26,748 nt of DNA from a virus, in the IMG/VR virus record IMGVR_UViG_3300025806_000175, positions 1 through 26,748 of that record, one strand, 5' to 3'. The translations under genes and the position numbers were made by a program. Shown here one piece after another: positions 8,396 through 15,904 of this stretch (its first letter is position 1; each line of letters starts with the position of its first letter). The notes beneath the pieces are model-generated. The model made no database searches and had not been told where the DNA came from. It saw nothing but the letters and a program-made list of their open reading frames with translations.

Positions 8396-10516
8396 CTACT
8401 GAATAGTACCCACTGGTGGCTGTTGCTGACTAGGGGTCGGAGCTTCTGGAGCAGCTCCTTGCGGTGACCCACTAAACCCTTGTTCTCCGGGTACTGGTGC
8501 TTGTCCTGTTCCAATTGTTCCTCCTCCTGCTCCTGATGTGTCCATTGGATTAGCTCCTGCTGGTGGCTGTGCTGCACCTGCTGGTGGTTGATCAGGTTGT
8601 AGACCTTTCATAATCTCAGCTTGTATAGCTGCCTCATCCATATTGTTTGTGACCTTATCTGGATCAAGGTCAAGAGACTTTGCAATCTCACGTATAATAT
8701 AATTGAATTTTGCAAAAGGTGCAAGTGCTGGATTAGATGTAACACCTAAAAACTGCATCAATCTTTGGCTACGTACTTCATTAGCCATCAAACTTTCTGT
8801 TCCACGTGCAGATACTTCAAGATCACCTTTAATGTCAGGATCAAAATCAAACTGCATATTAAACTGAAAGAGTCCTTCTCCTAATGGTCTAAGTAAATAA
8901 TCATCTACGTTTTTAATAACTGTTTTAATACCACCTGCTGCTGCACCCATCAACATAGATATACCTGATGCAGTTCTACCTACACCAGCTACACCTGTTT
9001 GACCATGAGCAAACGATGGAAAGCCTGTACTTTCATCTGATAGCTGTCTAGCTTTATCAAACATCATCATGTTCTCACTAGATACATTGGGGTACTTTGT
9101 ACCAAATAGTGCCTGTCCCGGTGCACCACCCTGTCTTCTAAATACCTTACCGGGATACACTGTTAAGTCCTGCCCCGGTACTAGGTTTGTTTCATCTACC
9201 TCAATGAGTAAGTTACCTGACAGCACAGCATTGTCCACTGCCATACGCATAAAACCATTCATTAGAGTTTGGGTATCGTCCATGTTCTCTGCAATACCTA
9301 CACCAAAGAAACTGTATGGGTTAAGTTCATAGGGTGCTGCCATGTAAGGTATACGTGCAGGTTTAAATGGATTAAGTACGACACGTAATAGTCTACCATT
9401 GCATACCCAGATGTTTGCCTGTAGCTCATCTAGATCCTGTAGATCTTTAGGTATTGTTATGTCCTGCTCTTCTAGTAGCTCAATATCTACTGTACCCCAA
9501 TACTCCATAACTTCAAAACGATCTATGTCATGCTGTGGTGCATAGTCAGATAGGTCATCTTCCCAGTACAGCTTCTCGTAGTTCTCACCTCTTGTAATAA
9601 CGTCATCAATTACACTGTCTCTAAAGTATGGGCGTTTCTTTAATGCACGTAGTTGTGAACGTGACATCTTATGTCGTTCTATCACATACTGTGCCTCATC
9701 CATATTGTTAGCGTCTGGGTCTGGGTAGAAGTTCCACACTGATACATGTGATACTTGTGGTACAGTTTTAATAAGTGGATTGTACTCACCTTCATCGTCC
9801 CAGTTAGGATACTCTTTGTCAATAGCGAATGGCCCTTTCATAACACCAGTACCAAACAAAGCCATTTCAAATGAGGTACTTCTTAAATGCTTACTAGCAC
9901 CTGATTCCTCTAGCTGATCGTGTATCTTCTTCTGCATCCTCTTTGCTGCCACAAGAGCAGGGCTAAACGTAATTGCCGTACCAGTTCTACCAACACCTTC
10001 TCTAACACCCTCTATCTCTCCTAGTTTATTTGCATATTCACCCAATCTTTCATTTAGGGTATTCTGAGTGTCACCCGGTTGTAAGTCTTTACCATCACCA
10101 GAAAAGCCATACGGACTGTCCATAACCTCTCGTACTTCAGGAGATTCTTTTGGATCAAAGTGTACATCACCTGCTACACCATCTGGTAATTGCGTAGGGT
10201 CAATGGATAATGGAAATTTATTATTTGCAAATAGTACATCAACTATCTGTCCATACGCAGCAAGTGTTTTAGTCTTAGTTACTTTAATAAAGACACGTGA
10301 TCGTTCTGCTTCTGAGAACTGTACATCTGTGCCGTACAAACCTCTATAGTTGCGGTACGCTTTAATCCAGCGTTCTTCATCCTGATACCTAAAGTCCTCT
10401 GCTCGTTTATATCTGTCGATGATAAATGGTACTAGATTTGCAATGTCTTCATCTTTGGACTCTTCTGCGTCCTCTAGATGTATAGCGTCTTCTTCCATTA
10501 TAAATTCATCTGTCAT
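8396..10516 (-). CDS. Portal protein
   Basis: A 706-aa protein, close to the size of P22-type portals (about 725 aa). The N-terminal half has helical clip/wing features: FRYQDEERWIKAYRNYRGLY, then VFIKVTKTKTLAAYGQIVD. A central WNFYPDPDANNMDEAQYVIE segment follows; the motif VWNFYPDPDA is typical of podoviral portals. The crown/stem part has PFKPARIPYMAAPYELNPYSFFGVGIAE and TASGISMLMGAAAGGIKTVIKN. The last 100 residues are a Pro/Gln/Gly-rich disordered tail. It forms the dodecameric DNA gate at one capsid vertex and docks the terminase encoded 11 bp upstream. TTAAGGAA precedes ATG 10516. Confidence 0.9.
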   Translation of the reverse strand: MTDEFIMEEDAIHLEDAEESKDEDIANLVPFIIDRYKRAEDFRYQDEERWIKAYRNYRGLYGTDVQFSEAERSRVFIKVTKTKTLAAYGQIVDVLFANNKFPLSIDPTQLPDGVAGDVHFDPKESPEVREVMDSPYGFSGDGKDLQPGDTQNTLNERLGEYANKLGEIEGVREGVGRTGTAITFSPALVAAKRMQKKIHDQLEESGASKHLRSTSFEMALFGTGVMKGPFAIDKEYPNWDDEGEYNPLIKTVPQVSHVSVWNFYPDPDANNMDEAQYVIERHKMSRSQLRALKKRPYFRDSVIDDVITRGENYEKLYWEDDLSDYAPQHDIDRFEVMEYWGTVDIELLEEQDITIPKDLQDLDELQANIWVCNGRLLRVVLNPFKPARIPYMAAPYELNPYSFFGVGIAENMDDTQTLMNGFMRMAVDNAVLSGNLLIEVDETNLVPGQDLTVYPGKVFRRQGGAPGQALFGTKYPNVSSENMMMFDKARQLSDESTGFPSFAHGQTGVAGVGRTASGISMLMGAAAGGIKTVIKNVDDYLLRPLGEGLFQFNMQFDFDPDIKGDLEVSARGTESLMANEVRSQRLMQFLGVTSNPALAPFAKFNYIIREIAKSLDLDPDKVTNNMDEAAIQAEIMKGLQPDQPPAGAAQPPAGANPMDTSGAGGGTIGTGQAPVPGEQGFSGSPQGAAPEAPTPSQQQPPVGTIQ

Positions 10517-10527
10517 TATTTTTTTCC

Positions 10528-12084
10528 TTAATATCCAAATACAGCATCTGCTACTGGCATGGTGCTTGGTGGTCGTTTGCTAGGATCGTAATCAAATAAA
10601 TTAAACTTAGGTCTTGACATAACTCCATATCGTAATGCGTCATACAAGTGATCTTCTGCATGAGTATCTATATCTTCTGGGTTACGTTTGTCAATAGGCA
10701 ATGCAGGTAATTGTGAAATTAGTTCTGTGCAGTTAGAAAAAAATACTAATCTAGGTTGTTCACTATCCTCATCTATCTGTAGTCTTCTATGTATTTCGTT
10801 CTTACCTGACACTCTACTTCCTTTACTTCTATCTGATGGCCTCCACCTACAGCCTTTATTAATCATCTGTTCTGCAAGTGATGGTCCTGTGTCACCTCGT
10901 TTATGCCATACAGAGCTATCGAGTACTCCATACTTTATATTACCATCTCCTACTTCTAAGTCAAGTACCATATCAGCTAAATCTGTTGCTAGTACTTTTG
11001 ATACATATAACTCTCTATATACTATAAGTTGCTCATCTGGCGTAACAGCAAACCAAAGAACACCACTATAAGAACCATAACCATAATCACATGCCCTAAA
11101 CTTAACCCAGTTATTTGGTATGTCGAATGGCTCAACCACATGTACATACCTGTTAAACTCTGTGAAGGCTGCACCTTCTTTAATATCCCAATCACCCTCT
11201 AGCAACTGCCTACGCTGGTGTTCAGGTAGAGACAGTAGCATTGCTTCGTAGTCACCTGTTCCAGCTAGGTATGGGTTATCTGATAACCTTGCAGGTATAA
11301 ACCTACGTTTAAATAATGCCTTACCTGCTTTGCTGTGACCTGCTGGATACTTTAACGCTTCTCCTGTTTCTATATCTGTCGCAGCAAAACTTGTATCATA
11401 TGGTGCTGGATCAATAAACATCTTCTTAACCCAGCCATGTCCCGGTCCTCCGGGGTTAGTCGTTGCTCTCATATACACATCTAAATCAGGGGCAGTGGAG
11501 CGTAGACGAGATCTCATGTAGTTCCATGCATAAGGCTTAGACCACTGAGTTAACTCATCAAAACCTATCCAGCTAAAAGCTAGACCCTGATAGCGCATGA
11601 CATCATCATCACGATCTAAGTATGACATCCAAAGTCTTGCACCAGATGGTGCGGTCCACTGCATCTTTCTCTCTGACCATTTAATTCCCGGCCAGACTTT
11701 AGGATATAGTTCTTGTGACTTAGATATTAATTCTCGTAACTCTTCTGTTGTGTGCCTTAATAACAATCCGCTAAATGCAGGATGACCCATATATCGTAAT
11801 GGATCAGCTAACATTGCGTAACTCTTACCACCACCTGCACTACCACCATATAGTACTTCACGTTCTGGTGCAGCTAGAAACTCTGTCTGTGGTCCTGTAT
11901 TTGGTTTGAACAGTACGTTAGCTTCTTGTTCAATGGCAGATGTATCATACTCTACTTTCTGTAGTGTGGACTCGCTTTGCACCAAGTCTACTTTCTTCGA
12001 TTTCTTTGGCTTTCTTGATCGCCTTTTCCGCATAGTCTGCCCATTGACGGAGGCTTCTAGCTTTGTCCTTACGCTGTCGCTCAT
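10528..12084 (-). CDS. terL: Terminase large subunit
   Basis: A 518-aa packaging ATPase and nuclease. Walker A is GGSAGGGKS (residues 80-88), Walker B IGFDE (173-177) and the coupling motif ATTNPGG (207-213). The RNase H-fold nuclease has acidic residues at D333 (ACDYGYG), D389 (GVLDSS) and D482 (HAEDHLYDA). All the key residues expected for the family are present. The first 40 residues are strongly basic (MRKRRSRKPKKSKK) and come from DNA that also encodes the end of the upstream HTH gene, an overlap of 140 bp. No later ATG precedes the ATPase core, though GTG or TTG near residues 34-36 could serve instead. It cleaves concatemers and pumps DNA through the portal. Confidence 0.95.
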   Translation of the reverse strand: MSDSVRTKLEASVNGQTMRKRRSRKPKKSKKVDLVQSESTLQKVEYDTSAIEQEANVLFKPNTGPQTEFLAAPEREVLYGGSAGGGKSYAMLADPLRYMGHPAFSGLLLRHTTEELRELISKSQELYPKVWPGIKWSERKMQWTAPSGARLWMSYLDRDDDVMRYQGLAFSWIGFDELTQWSKPYAWNYMRSRLRSTAPDLDVYMRATTNPGGPGHGWVKKMFIDPAPYDTSFAATDIETGEALKYPAGHSKAGKALFKRRFIPARLSDNPYLAGTGDYEAMLLSLPEHQRRQLLEGDWDIKEGAAFTEFNRYVHVVEPFDIPNNWVKFRACDYGYGSYSGVLWFAVTPDEQLIVYRELYVSKVLATDLADMVLDLEVGDGNIKYGVLDSSVWHKRGDTGPSLAEQMINKGCRWRPSDRSKGSRVSGKNEIHRRLQIDEDSEQPRLVFFSNCTELISQLPALPIDKRNPEDIDTHAEDHLYDALRYGVMSRPKFNLFDYDPSKRPPSTMPVADAVFGY

Positions 12085-12364
12085 GCTTTATTCTTTTCTG
12101 TAGTCCAAGATGTGATATATATCTTCCTGTGTTTGTACTCAGCCATGCTGCAACCTGTCGCAACGAATACTGTCGCACATACGCCTTAGCTTTTTCAAGA
12201 TGGTCCAGTTCTTTAGGTATTGGCAATAACAAGTCTTCGTCTTCGGGGTCAACTTCATATCCGAATGGGACTGTTCTAGCAATACGTGGTACAGGTAGCC
12301 ACTCATTTTCTTCCTTTATATCTGTTGGTTGCGGTAATTTCCATTTGCCTAAACTCCTATCCAT
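11945..12364 (-). CDS. Helix-turn-helix DNA-binding protein overlapping terL
   Basis: A 139-aa basic protein. Residues about 65-95 (YSLRQVAAWLSTNTGRYISH then LGLQKRIKHERQRK) read as a helix-turn-helix of the kind that recognises a DNA site, followed by a long charged helix (WADYAEKAIKKAKEIEESRL). Position between terS and terL suggests a second packaging or DNA-site recognition protein; a terminase small-subunit role is possible in place of the next gene. Its last 46 codons overlap the start of terL in another frame. ATG 12364 shares bases with the stop of the upstream gene. No database family is claimed. Confidence 0.6.
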   Translation of the reverse strand: MDRSLGKWKLPQPTDIKEENEWLPVPRIARTVPFGYEVDPEDEDLLLPIPKELDHLEKAKAYVRQYSLRQVAAWLSTNTGRYISHLGLQKRIKHERQRKDKARSLRQWADYAEKAIKKAKEIEESRLGAKRVHTTESRV

Positions 12365-12738
12365 TAATCGTCATCGTCACTTTGTTTCTTAGGTGGCATT
12401 AACATCACACCACCACTCGCTTCTACCTGTAGCTTCTCAGTTTTAACTAGACCTGTACGATCCAGTAGTTCCTTTGCTGCTGACATCTTATCCCTAAGTC
12501 CTAACTCAGTAGGGTCTAATAACGCACTAGCCATCGCTACAGCAGCTTTAGGAGCATTCCGTGCCATATACTGCTGTGTTGCGTCTAGTATCTCTTCCTT
12601 GAGGCTCCTAACGACTACTGTGGTAGATGTACCTTCTGCATAGCCAGCTAGTTTCTTAGCTGTAGCTACATCCCCACCAGCATCGTCAAATAGTACATCT
12701 AGGAATTTTACCTGATTTTCTGTGTACTGTCTAGTCAT
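12364..12738 (-). CDS. terS: Terminase small subunit (probable)
   Basis: A 124-aa protein matching the usual small-terminase layout. An N-terminal helix-turn-helix region (TENQVKFLDVLFDDAGGDVA through TSTTVVVRSLKEEILD) comes first. A helical oligomerisation segment follows (KAAVAMASALLDPTELGLRD). The conserved-looking AAKELLDRTGLVKTEKLQVE then leads to a beta/Pro tail ending in Asp repeats. I recall the LLDRxGLxK pattern from many terminase small subunits. It would bind the packaging start site and load the large subunit. The start overlaps the lysozyme stop by 8 bp. The neighbouring HTH gene is an alternative candidate for this role. Confidence 0.7.
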   Translation of the reverse strand: MTRQYTENQVKFLDVLFDDAGGDVATAKKLAGYAEGTSTTVVVRSLKEEILDATQQYMARNAPKAAVAMASALLDPTELGLRDKMSAAKELLDRTGLVKTEKLQVEASGGVMLMPPKKQSDDDD

Positions 12739-13222
12739 TTAATTCCCCTGTCCTCATTATGTCACTTAGTCTGGTTGCTCTACCTTTTACTTGCTTTGCC
12801 CATCTGCTGTCTAACATCTCAACTGCTGCACGTTCATAGTCCTTACGATGTATAGCAGACCACATATTTTTAAATAGCTTTAATCTAGGTACACCTAAAT
12901 TGAATGCCATATTAACACAGACCATTTGTCGTGGGGCATTTAAAAACTCCACACAAGAGTGAGCAGTAATGAGTTCGCGTTCAGCAATATCGACATCGAT
13001 CCTAAGTATGTATCTAGCACCATAGAGTGTTATCCCATTATCATATAAGTCCTGCATATCGGATAACCCTAAGTGTTGCAATTGTGCAACAGTCAGTGGT
13101 CTATCTCTTAAGTTCCTACCTGCACCTATAGTGTCTATACCTAAAGTGTCTTTATAAACTTTTAGTTCTAGACCCTCATCTCTAATAAGCATGTCGAGTA
13201 ACTGGCTAGTATTATACTTCAT
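12731..13222 (-). CDS. T4-type lysozyme (endolysin, GH24)
   Basis: A 163-aa protein, nearly the length of T4 lysozyme (164 aa). The catalytic region RDEGLELKVYKDTLGIDTIG aligns directly with T4 [21 protein letters not shown], keeping the general acid Glu (E16), Asp (D25) and Thr (T31). Downstream, NAPRQMVCVNMAFNLGVPRL matches the family's second conserved block and SRWAKQVKGRATRLSDIMRTG the third. It cuts the glycan strand between MurNAc and GlcNAc. No signal peptide is seen, so export should depend on a holin; two small membrane proteins lie just upstream. It precedes terS with an 8-bp overlap. Confidence 0.95.
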   Translation of the reverse strand: MKYNTSQLLDMLIRDEGLELKVYKDTLGIDTIGAGRNLRDRPLTVAQLQHLGLSDMQDLYDNGITLYGARYILRIDVDIAERELITAHSCVEFLNAPRQMVCVNMAFNLGVPRLKLFKNMWSAIHRKDYERAAVEMLDSRWAKQVKGRATRLSDIMRTGELND

Positions 13223-13441
13223 CTATTTCTTCTTAGGCATTGCAAAGCCAAAGTACGCACCAACGAGCGCAGACAATGAACCATACATCATCATAAGAAT
13301 GCTGTCTGCTGCTGCAAACCTACCGGGCCATATTAGTACAGCAGTAGTAGCGATAAGCATTGTAGCTAGTGCAGTCCATGCCATATAACGTCTATTAGAT
13401 TGATACGCTGCTTTGTCAACGATTACATTTTCTTCTGCCAT
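13223..13441 (-). CDS. Two-TM holin-like protein
   Basis: A 72-aa protein with two hydrophobic segments, about residues 20-38 (AWTALATMLIATTAVLIWP) and 46-67 (SILMMMYGSLSALVGAYFGF), and a short basic tail, PKKK. Size, topology and placement directly before the lysozyme gene (stop abuts its start) fit a class II holin. AAGGAG precedes ATG 13441. Functional assignment is by topology and context; no sequence family is recognised with certainty. Confidence 0.65.
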   Translation of the reverse strand: MAEENVIVDKAAYQSNRRYMAWTALATMLIATTAVLIWPGRFAAADSILMMMYGSLSALVGAYFGFAMPKKK

Positions 13442-13453
13442 GTTTATATCTCC

Positions 13454-13834
13454 TTACTTTTTAAATAGCTTAGTAGCACCACGTACTCCAAATGACGCTG
13501 CTACGATTATAGAAAGGGCATACTTATACCAATCAGGCATAAGCTGTAGCTGATTGAACCCTATTTGAACTATGTCTTCACAACCGGGAATGAACGCAAG
13601 CACCAAAGGTATTGAGAACAAAACTGTAAGCCACTCATCTTTCCAGCTACTTGAACTCGCTTTAGCCTGTGCTATGTCCCAATCTATTTCTCCAGTTGCC
13701 TGTCTTTCTTTTATCTTAGCTTCACTTCTAATTGTAGTAATCTTAGCTTCAGACTTAGCTTTCTTCTCAGCTACGTGTCCCTCTAGCCATGTTCCAGCTA
13801 GACTGCTAATTGGTCCTAGTAGTGCACCTAACAT
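13454..13834 (-). CDS. Membrane protein, candidate holin of the gene-transfer-agent type
   Basis: A 126-aa protein with three parts. An amphipathic N-terminus (MLGALLGPISSLAGTWLEG) is followed by a charged coiled stretch (residues 20-50, Lys/Glu/Arg-rich). Two hydrophobic segments come next: WLTVLFSIPLVLAFIPG near 68-84 and YALSIIVAASFGVRGATKLF near 105-124. The segment SSSSWKDEWLTVLFSIP resembles proteins I recall as the 3-TM holins described for gene transfer agents and found in marine podoviruses. It is part of the lysis cassette, 12 bp before the two-TM gene. Its ATG overlaps the preceding stop as TAATG. It might alternatively be a virion membrane-interacting protein. Confidence 0.55.
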   Translation of the reverse strand: MLGALLGPISSLAGTWLEGHVAEKKAKSEAKITTIRSEAKIKERQATGEIDWDIAQAKASSSSWKDEWLTVLFSIPLVLAFIPGCEDIVQIGFNQLQLMPDWYKYALSIIVAASFGVRGATKLFKK

Positions 13835-14082
13835 TAACTTCTCCTAAACCTAGCTGTTTTCTTAGCTATGTTCTTTGGTTGTTTTACGTGCTGTTTATTT
13901 CCTGCACGTTTAGCTTTACTTGTGGCAGCGTACTCAGATGATGACAATGACTTAATGGCTTTAGCAGGTAGATACCTTTCACCTGTAGCCTTTGGTCCTT
14001 GTGTAGATGGCTTACCTGACTTAGTACGCCAATCCTGATTCGTCCAGTTAGACAGACTTCTTTGTGACTTAGCTCTTGCCAT
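13834..14082 (-). CDS. Small basic protein, DUF5872-like
   Basis: An 82-aa, strongly basic protein starting at ATG 14082 (MARAKSQRSLSNWTNQDWRT). Characteristic stretches are KSGKPSTQGPKATGERYLPA, KAIKSLSSSEYAATSKAKRA and a Lys-rich end, QPKNIAKKTARFRRS. This pattern matches what I remember as DUF5872, common in marine phages and algal viruses and of unknown function. High charge and lack of hydrophobic core suggest nucleic-acid binding or packing inside the head, but this is conjecture. The start overlaps the end of the Cys-rich gene by 14 bp, and its stop overlaps the next ATG, indicating coupled translation. Confidence 0.7.
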   Translation of the reverse strand: MARAKSQRSLSNWTNQDWRTKSGKPSTQGPKATGERYLPAKAIKSLSSSEYAATSKAKRAGNKQHVKQPKNIAKKTARFRRS

Positions 14083-14206
14083 GACACTCACATCTACATA
14101 CATCTGGATTACAATTACATTCTATGCAACTGTCACATCGACATTCACATAGCTGACCTTCTTCTGCGTCATCACATGCACATAGCTTATCATCCACGAT
14201 AGCCAC
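14069..14206 (-). CDS. Cys-rich metallothionein-like peptide
   Basis: A 45-aa frame from GTG 14206 with 11 Cys and one His. Cys positions are 9, 11, 20, 22, 24, 27, 30, 32, 37, 39 and 41, giving many C-x-C steps as in metallothioneins; the rest is mostly Asp, Glu and small residues, with no hydrophobic core. It could bind zinc or another soft metal. GGGTGG lies just before the GTG. The start lies 17 bp inside the previous gene and the last 14 bp overlap the next, the packing seen for real genes in this arm. The frame stays open 156 bp upstream, but that part is antisense-like filler. No family is recognised; role unknown. Confidence 0.6.
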   Translation of the reverse strand: MAIVDDKLCACDDAEEGQLCECRCDSCIECNCNPDVCRCECHGKS

Positions 14207-14399
14207 CACCCTTTGCTTTGTACTGCTTTGCCAGCATCTGTGCCTTACGCCCAGACCATTGTCCGGGTGATCCACCTTTACCACCAGCTTTGATTCTATT
14301 AAACAAACCCTTACGCATACCGGGCTGTGTATAGTTACCTGCTGCGTTAACTGTGCTACCACCCTTACTTAGTTTTTTTGCTTTTGTTTTTACTGGCAT
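14190..14399 (-). CDS. Small basic Gly/Lys-rich protein
   Basis: A 69-aa protein, start chosen at ATG 14399 (MPVKTKAKKLSKGGSTVN). It is rich in Lys, Gly, Arg and Ser: NAAGNYTQPGMRKGLFNRIK, AGGKGGSPGQWSGRKAQMLA, ending in KGGGYRG. I recall near-identical short proteins in marine phage genomes, always unannotated. The motif KLSKGG recurs in the 41-aa gene at 15084 and in other late proteins. It overlaps the preceding gene's end by 35 bp in another frame; an earlier ATG at 14420 is possible. It might coat DNA or neutralise charge in the capsid, but no evidence shows this. Confidence 0.65.
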   Translation of the reverse strand: MPVKTKAKKLSKGGSTVNAAGNYTQPGMRKGLFNRIKAGGKGGSPGQWSGRKAQMLAKQYKAKGGGYRG

Positions 14400-15084
14400 T
14401 TTTCTTTGTGTCCCTTGCATATAGATTATTAAATGTTACAGAGGGATCTAAGTATGTCTCATGTCCCTCTGCTGAGTGCGACCATTGTGACGGTACAAAG
14501 TCTGGTGCACCCTCCCCCGTTCTCCATAAAGCAGGACTCGTAGCCCTTACTCTATTGTTAGGTAACGCTACAAAATTTCCTGTCCAGCTACCAGCCCCTG
14601 TTAAATATATTACGTGTGACTGTTTGTGCTGTGCAGGGTCGTCTGCTATATCGTTACCTGTATAATCTACGGTAAATAAATACCTACCTGTATAGAGATC
14701 ACCTCCTATCTTACATATCCAAGGGGATGAACTTACTCTGTCTAGAATGACTGTACTATGCTCTCGTGACTCACAATCCCAAGGTTGGCATAAATGATCT
14801 TCCATTGGGTCAGGCCACTCTTCTAGAGGTATGTCAGCTACGAGTGCCTGTATCGGCATCCTTGCCCACATAGCTCCTCCATGTACATTCTCTTGAGGTC
14901 CATCTTCCCTATCTATTTCGCACCCCGTAAACACAACCTGAAAACTAAGTGATCTGTCTGGTATTGTATTTACTGCGAATGCAATCGCATGAAGAAATTC
15001 ACCGTGATATTTTTGATGGTTACTAGTGAACTCTCTTCGTACCCAACAATTAAAGTGGGGTACATTACTAATAAGACTAGGCAT
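14365..15084 (-). CDS. Conserved phage protein of unknown function
   Basis: A 239-aa protein rich in Trp, His, Pro and aromatic residues. It begins MPSLISNVPHFNCWVRREFT and continues with YHGEFLHAIAFAVNTIPDRS, VFTGCEIDREDGPQENVHGG and AMWARMPIQALVADIPLEEW. Further on come HLCQPWDCESREHSTVILDR and a YLFTVDYTGNDIADDPAQHK block. The end is Lys/Asn-rich. I recall this protein as widespread near the lysis or tail genes of marine podoviruses and T7-like cyanophages, without known function. Its compact beta-rich body suggests an enzyme-like or virion fold. The start overlaps the upstream 41-aa gene as TAATG. Confidence 0.65.
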   Translation of the reverse strand: MPSLISNVPHFNCWVRREFTSNHQKYHGEFLHAIAFAVNTIPDRSLSFQVVFTGCEIDREDGPQENVHGGAMWARMPIQALVADIPLEEWPDPMEDHLCQPWDCESREHSTVILDRVSSSPWICKIGGDLYTGRYLFTVDYTGNDIADDPAQHKQSHVIYLTGAGSWTGNFVALPNNRVRATSPALWRTGEGAPDFVPSQWSHSAEGHETYLDPSVTFNNLYARDTKKNASKNKSKKTK

Positions 15085-15209
15085 TATCTACGTTTAGCTG
15101 CCCCACCCTTAGAGTACTTCTTCGTACCCTTCTTAGCCATGCTCATACCACCACCATACATCTTCTTGGCAGCACCTCCCTTGGACATCTTCTTTGTTTT
15201 TTTGTACAT
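15084..15209 (-). CDS. 41-aa basic KGG-repeat peptide
   Basis: A short frame from ATG 15209 to TAA 15084: MYKKTKKMSKGGAAKKMYGG, then GMSMAKKGTKKYSKGGAAKR and R. It contains two copies of (M/Y)SKGGAAK about 23 residues apart, so it appears internally duplicated. The composition is almost only Lys, Gly, Ala, Met and Tyr. Its stop and the next gene's ATG share a base (TAATG), and the 139-aa gene ends 2 bp before its start, which supports it as a real gene. Function unknown; a nucleic-acid or capsid-lumen role is possible. Confidence 0.6.
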   Translation of the reverse strand: MYKKTKKMSKGGAAKKMYGGGMSMAKKGTKKYSKGGAAKRR

Positions 15210-15210
15210 G

Positions 15211-15630
15211 TTATTCTTTACCTTTCATCATTTTAGCAACTACGTCTGGGCGTTGCTTCTTTAATGCAGCTAGACCTAGATTGGCTGTGACCGATCCACC
15301 TGCGGAATACATATGTTTCTTATTGTTTGCCATACCACCATACATCATTTCTGGTTTCTTTTTAGGCATAGGCATTTTAGGTTTAGTTATTTTAGGTTTA
15401 GCTCTTGGCTTTGGTGCATCTGCTCCACCCATCGGTGAATTAGCTTTTAGTGAGGCATTATTAGCTTTGGCATTACGATCCATAGATTCTTGTTTATTTA
15501 TTTCTTTTTCTCTTTGTACTAAGGCTTTTTGTAATTCGTTTACCTTTTTCATGTCACCAGCTTTTTTAGCTTTTGCTATTTGTTCTTTATAATACTTTGG
15601 GGGGTAAGTTATTTCTACTCGTAAGCCCAT
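15211..15630 (-). CDS. Basic late protein of unknown function
   Basis: A 139-aa protein. The N-terminal half is a charged helix (YYKEQIAKAKKAGDMKKVNE and LQKALVQREKEINKQESMDR) with coiled-coil character. The second half is Pro/Lys-rich (PKPRAKPKITKPKMPMPKKK) and then Gly/Met-rich (MMYGGMANNKKHMYSAGGSV). The MYGG and AGG elements resemble those in the neighbouring 41-aa and 69-aa proteins. GGAGATG precedes ATG 15630. The stop lies just before the 41-aa gene. I do not recognise a family and assign no function. Confidence 0.55.
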   Translation of the reverse strand: MGLRVEITYPPKYYKEQIAKAKKAGDMKKVNELQKALVQREKEINKQESMDRNAKANNASLKANSPMGGADAPKPRAKPKITKPKMPMPKKKPEMMYGGMANNKKHMYSAGGSVTANLGLAALKKQRPDVVAKMMKGKE

Positions 15631-15631
15631 T

Positions 15632-15904
15632 TTAACATCTCCATTTTCTCAAAGACTTATTGATCCTTGAGTTAGGATCACGAGCAGTCTTGGCACTCGT
15701 TAATCGTTTCTTCATGCCTTTCATTCTGGCACAAAATGATTTACGTCTTTTAGCGTCCTTAGATCCCTTTTTAACCGTACCAGTTACGGCAGTTTTTAGT
15801 TTAGAGCCGGGATTCTCTTTACGATATGAAGCTACACCTCTTTTATTAAGACCACCAGAGGCACTCTTACCAGCCTTACGTGTCCATGCAGGGGTTTTAG
15901 CCAT
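15632..15904 (-). CDS. DUF6321-like small basic protein
   Basis: A 90-aa basic protein. Its start MAKTPAWTRKAGKSASGGLN with NKRGVASYRKENPGSKLKTA and FCARMKGMKKRLTSAKTA reproduces the pattern I know from proteins named DUF6321, frequent in marine phages and some bacteria. Their function is not known. It has no hydrophobic core and is rich in Lys and Arg. The start overlaps the end of the 67-aa gene by 8 bp and the stop is 1 bp before the next gene, consistent with a tightly coupled late operon. Confidence 0.75.
   Translation of the reverse strand: MAKTPAWTRKAGKSASGGLNKRGVASYRKENPGSKLKTAVTGTVKKGSKDAKRRKSFCARMKGMKKRLTSAKTARDPNSRINKSLRKWRC

Noticed and set aside
8383-8577. Upstream extension of the 40-aa gene after the portal
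   Set aside because: It is Gln/His-rich because it reads the portal's Pro/Gln/Gly repeat codons in another frame; such shadow frames are expected there.
14303-14346. Another late promoter at GGTAACTATACAC (minus strand)
   Set aside because: The -10-like string matches the late motif, but no -35 like TTGACA is found 16-17 bp upstream.
14207-14362. N-terminal extension of the Cys-rich frame
   Set aside because: The frame is open, but this part lies completely inside the 69-aa basic gene and has a different composition; GTG 14206 with its upstream G-rich site is a better start.
15194-15592. Plus-strand frame of 132 codons opposite the basic 139-aa gene
   Set aside because: Phe/Leu/Ser-rich composition is the expected antisense image of Lys/Met/Ala codons, and all genes in this arm are on the minus strand.
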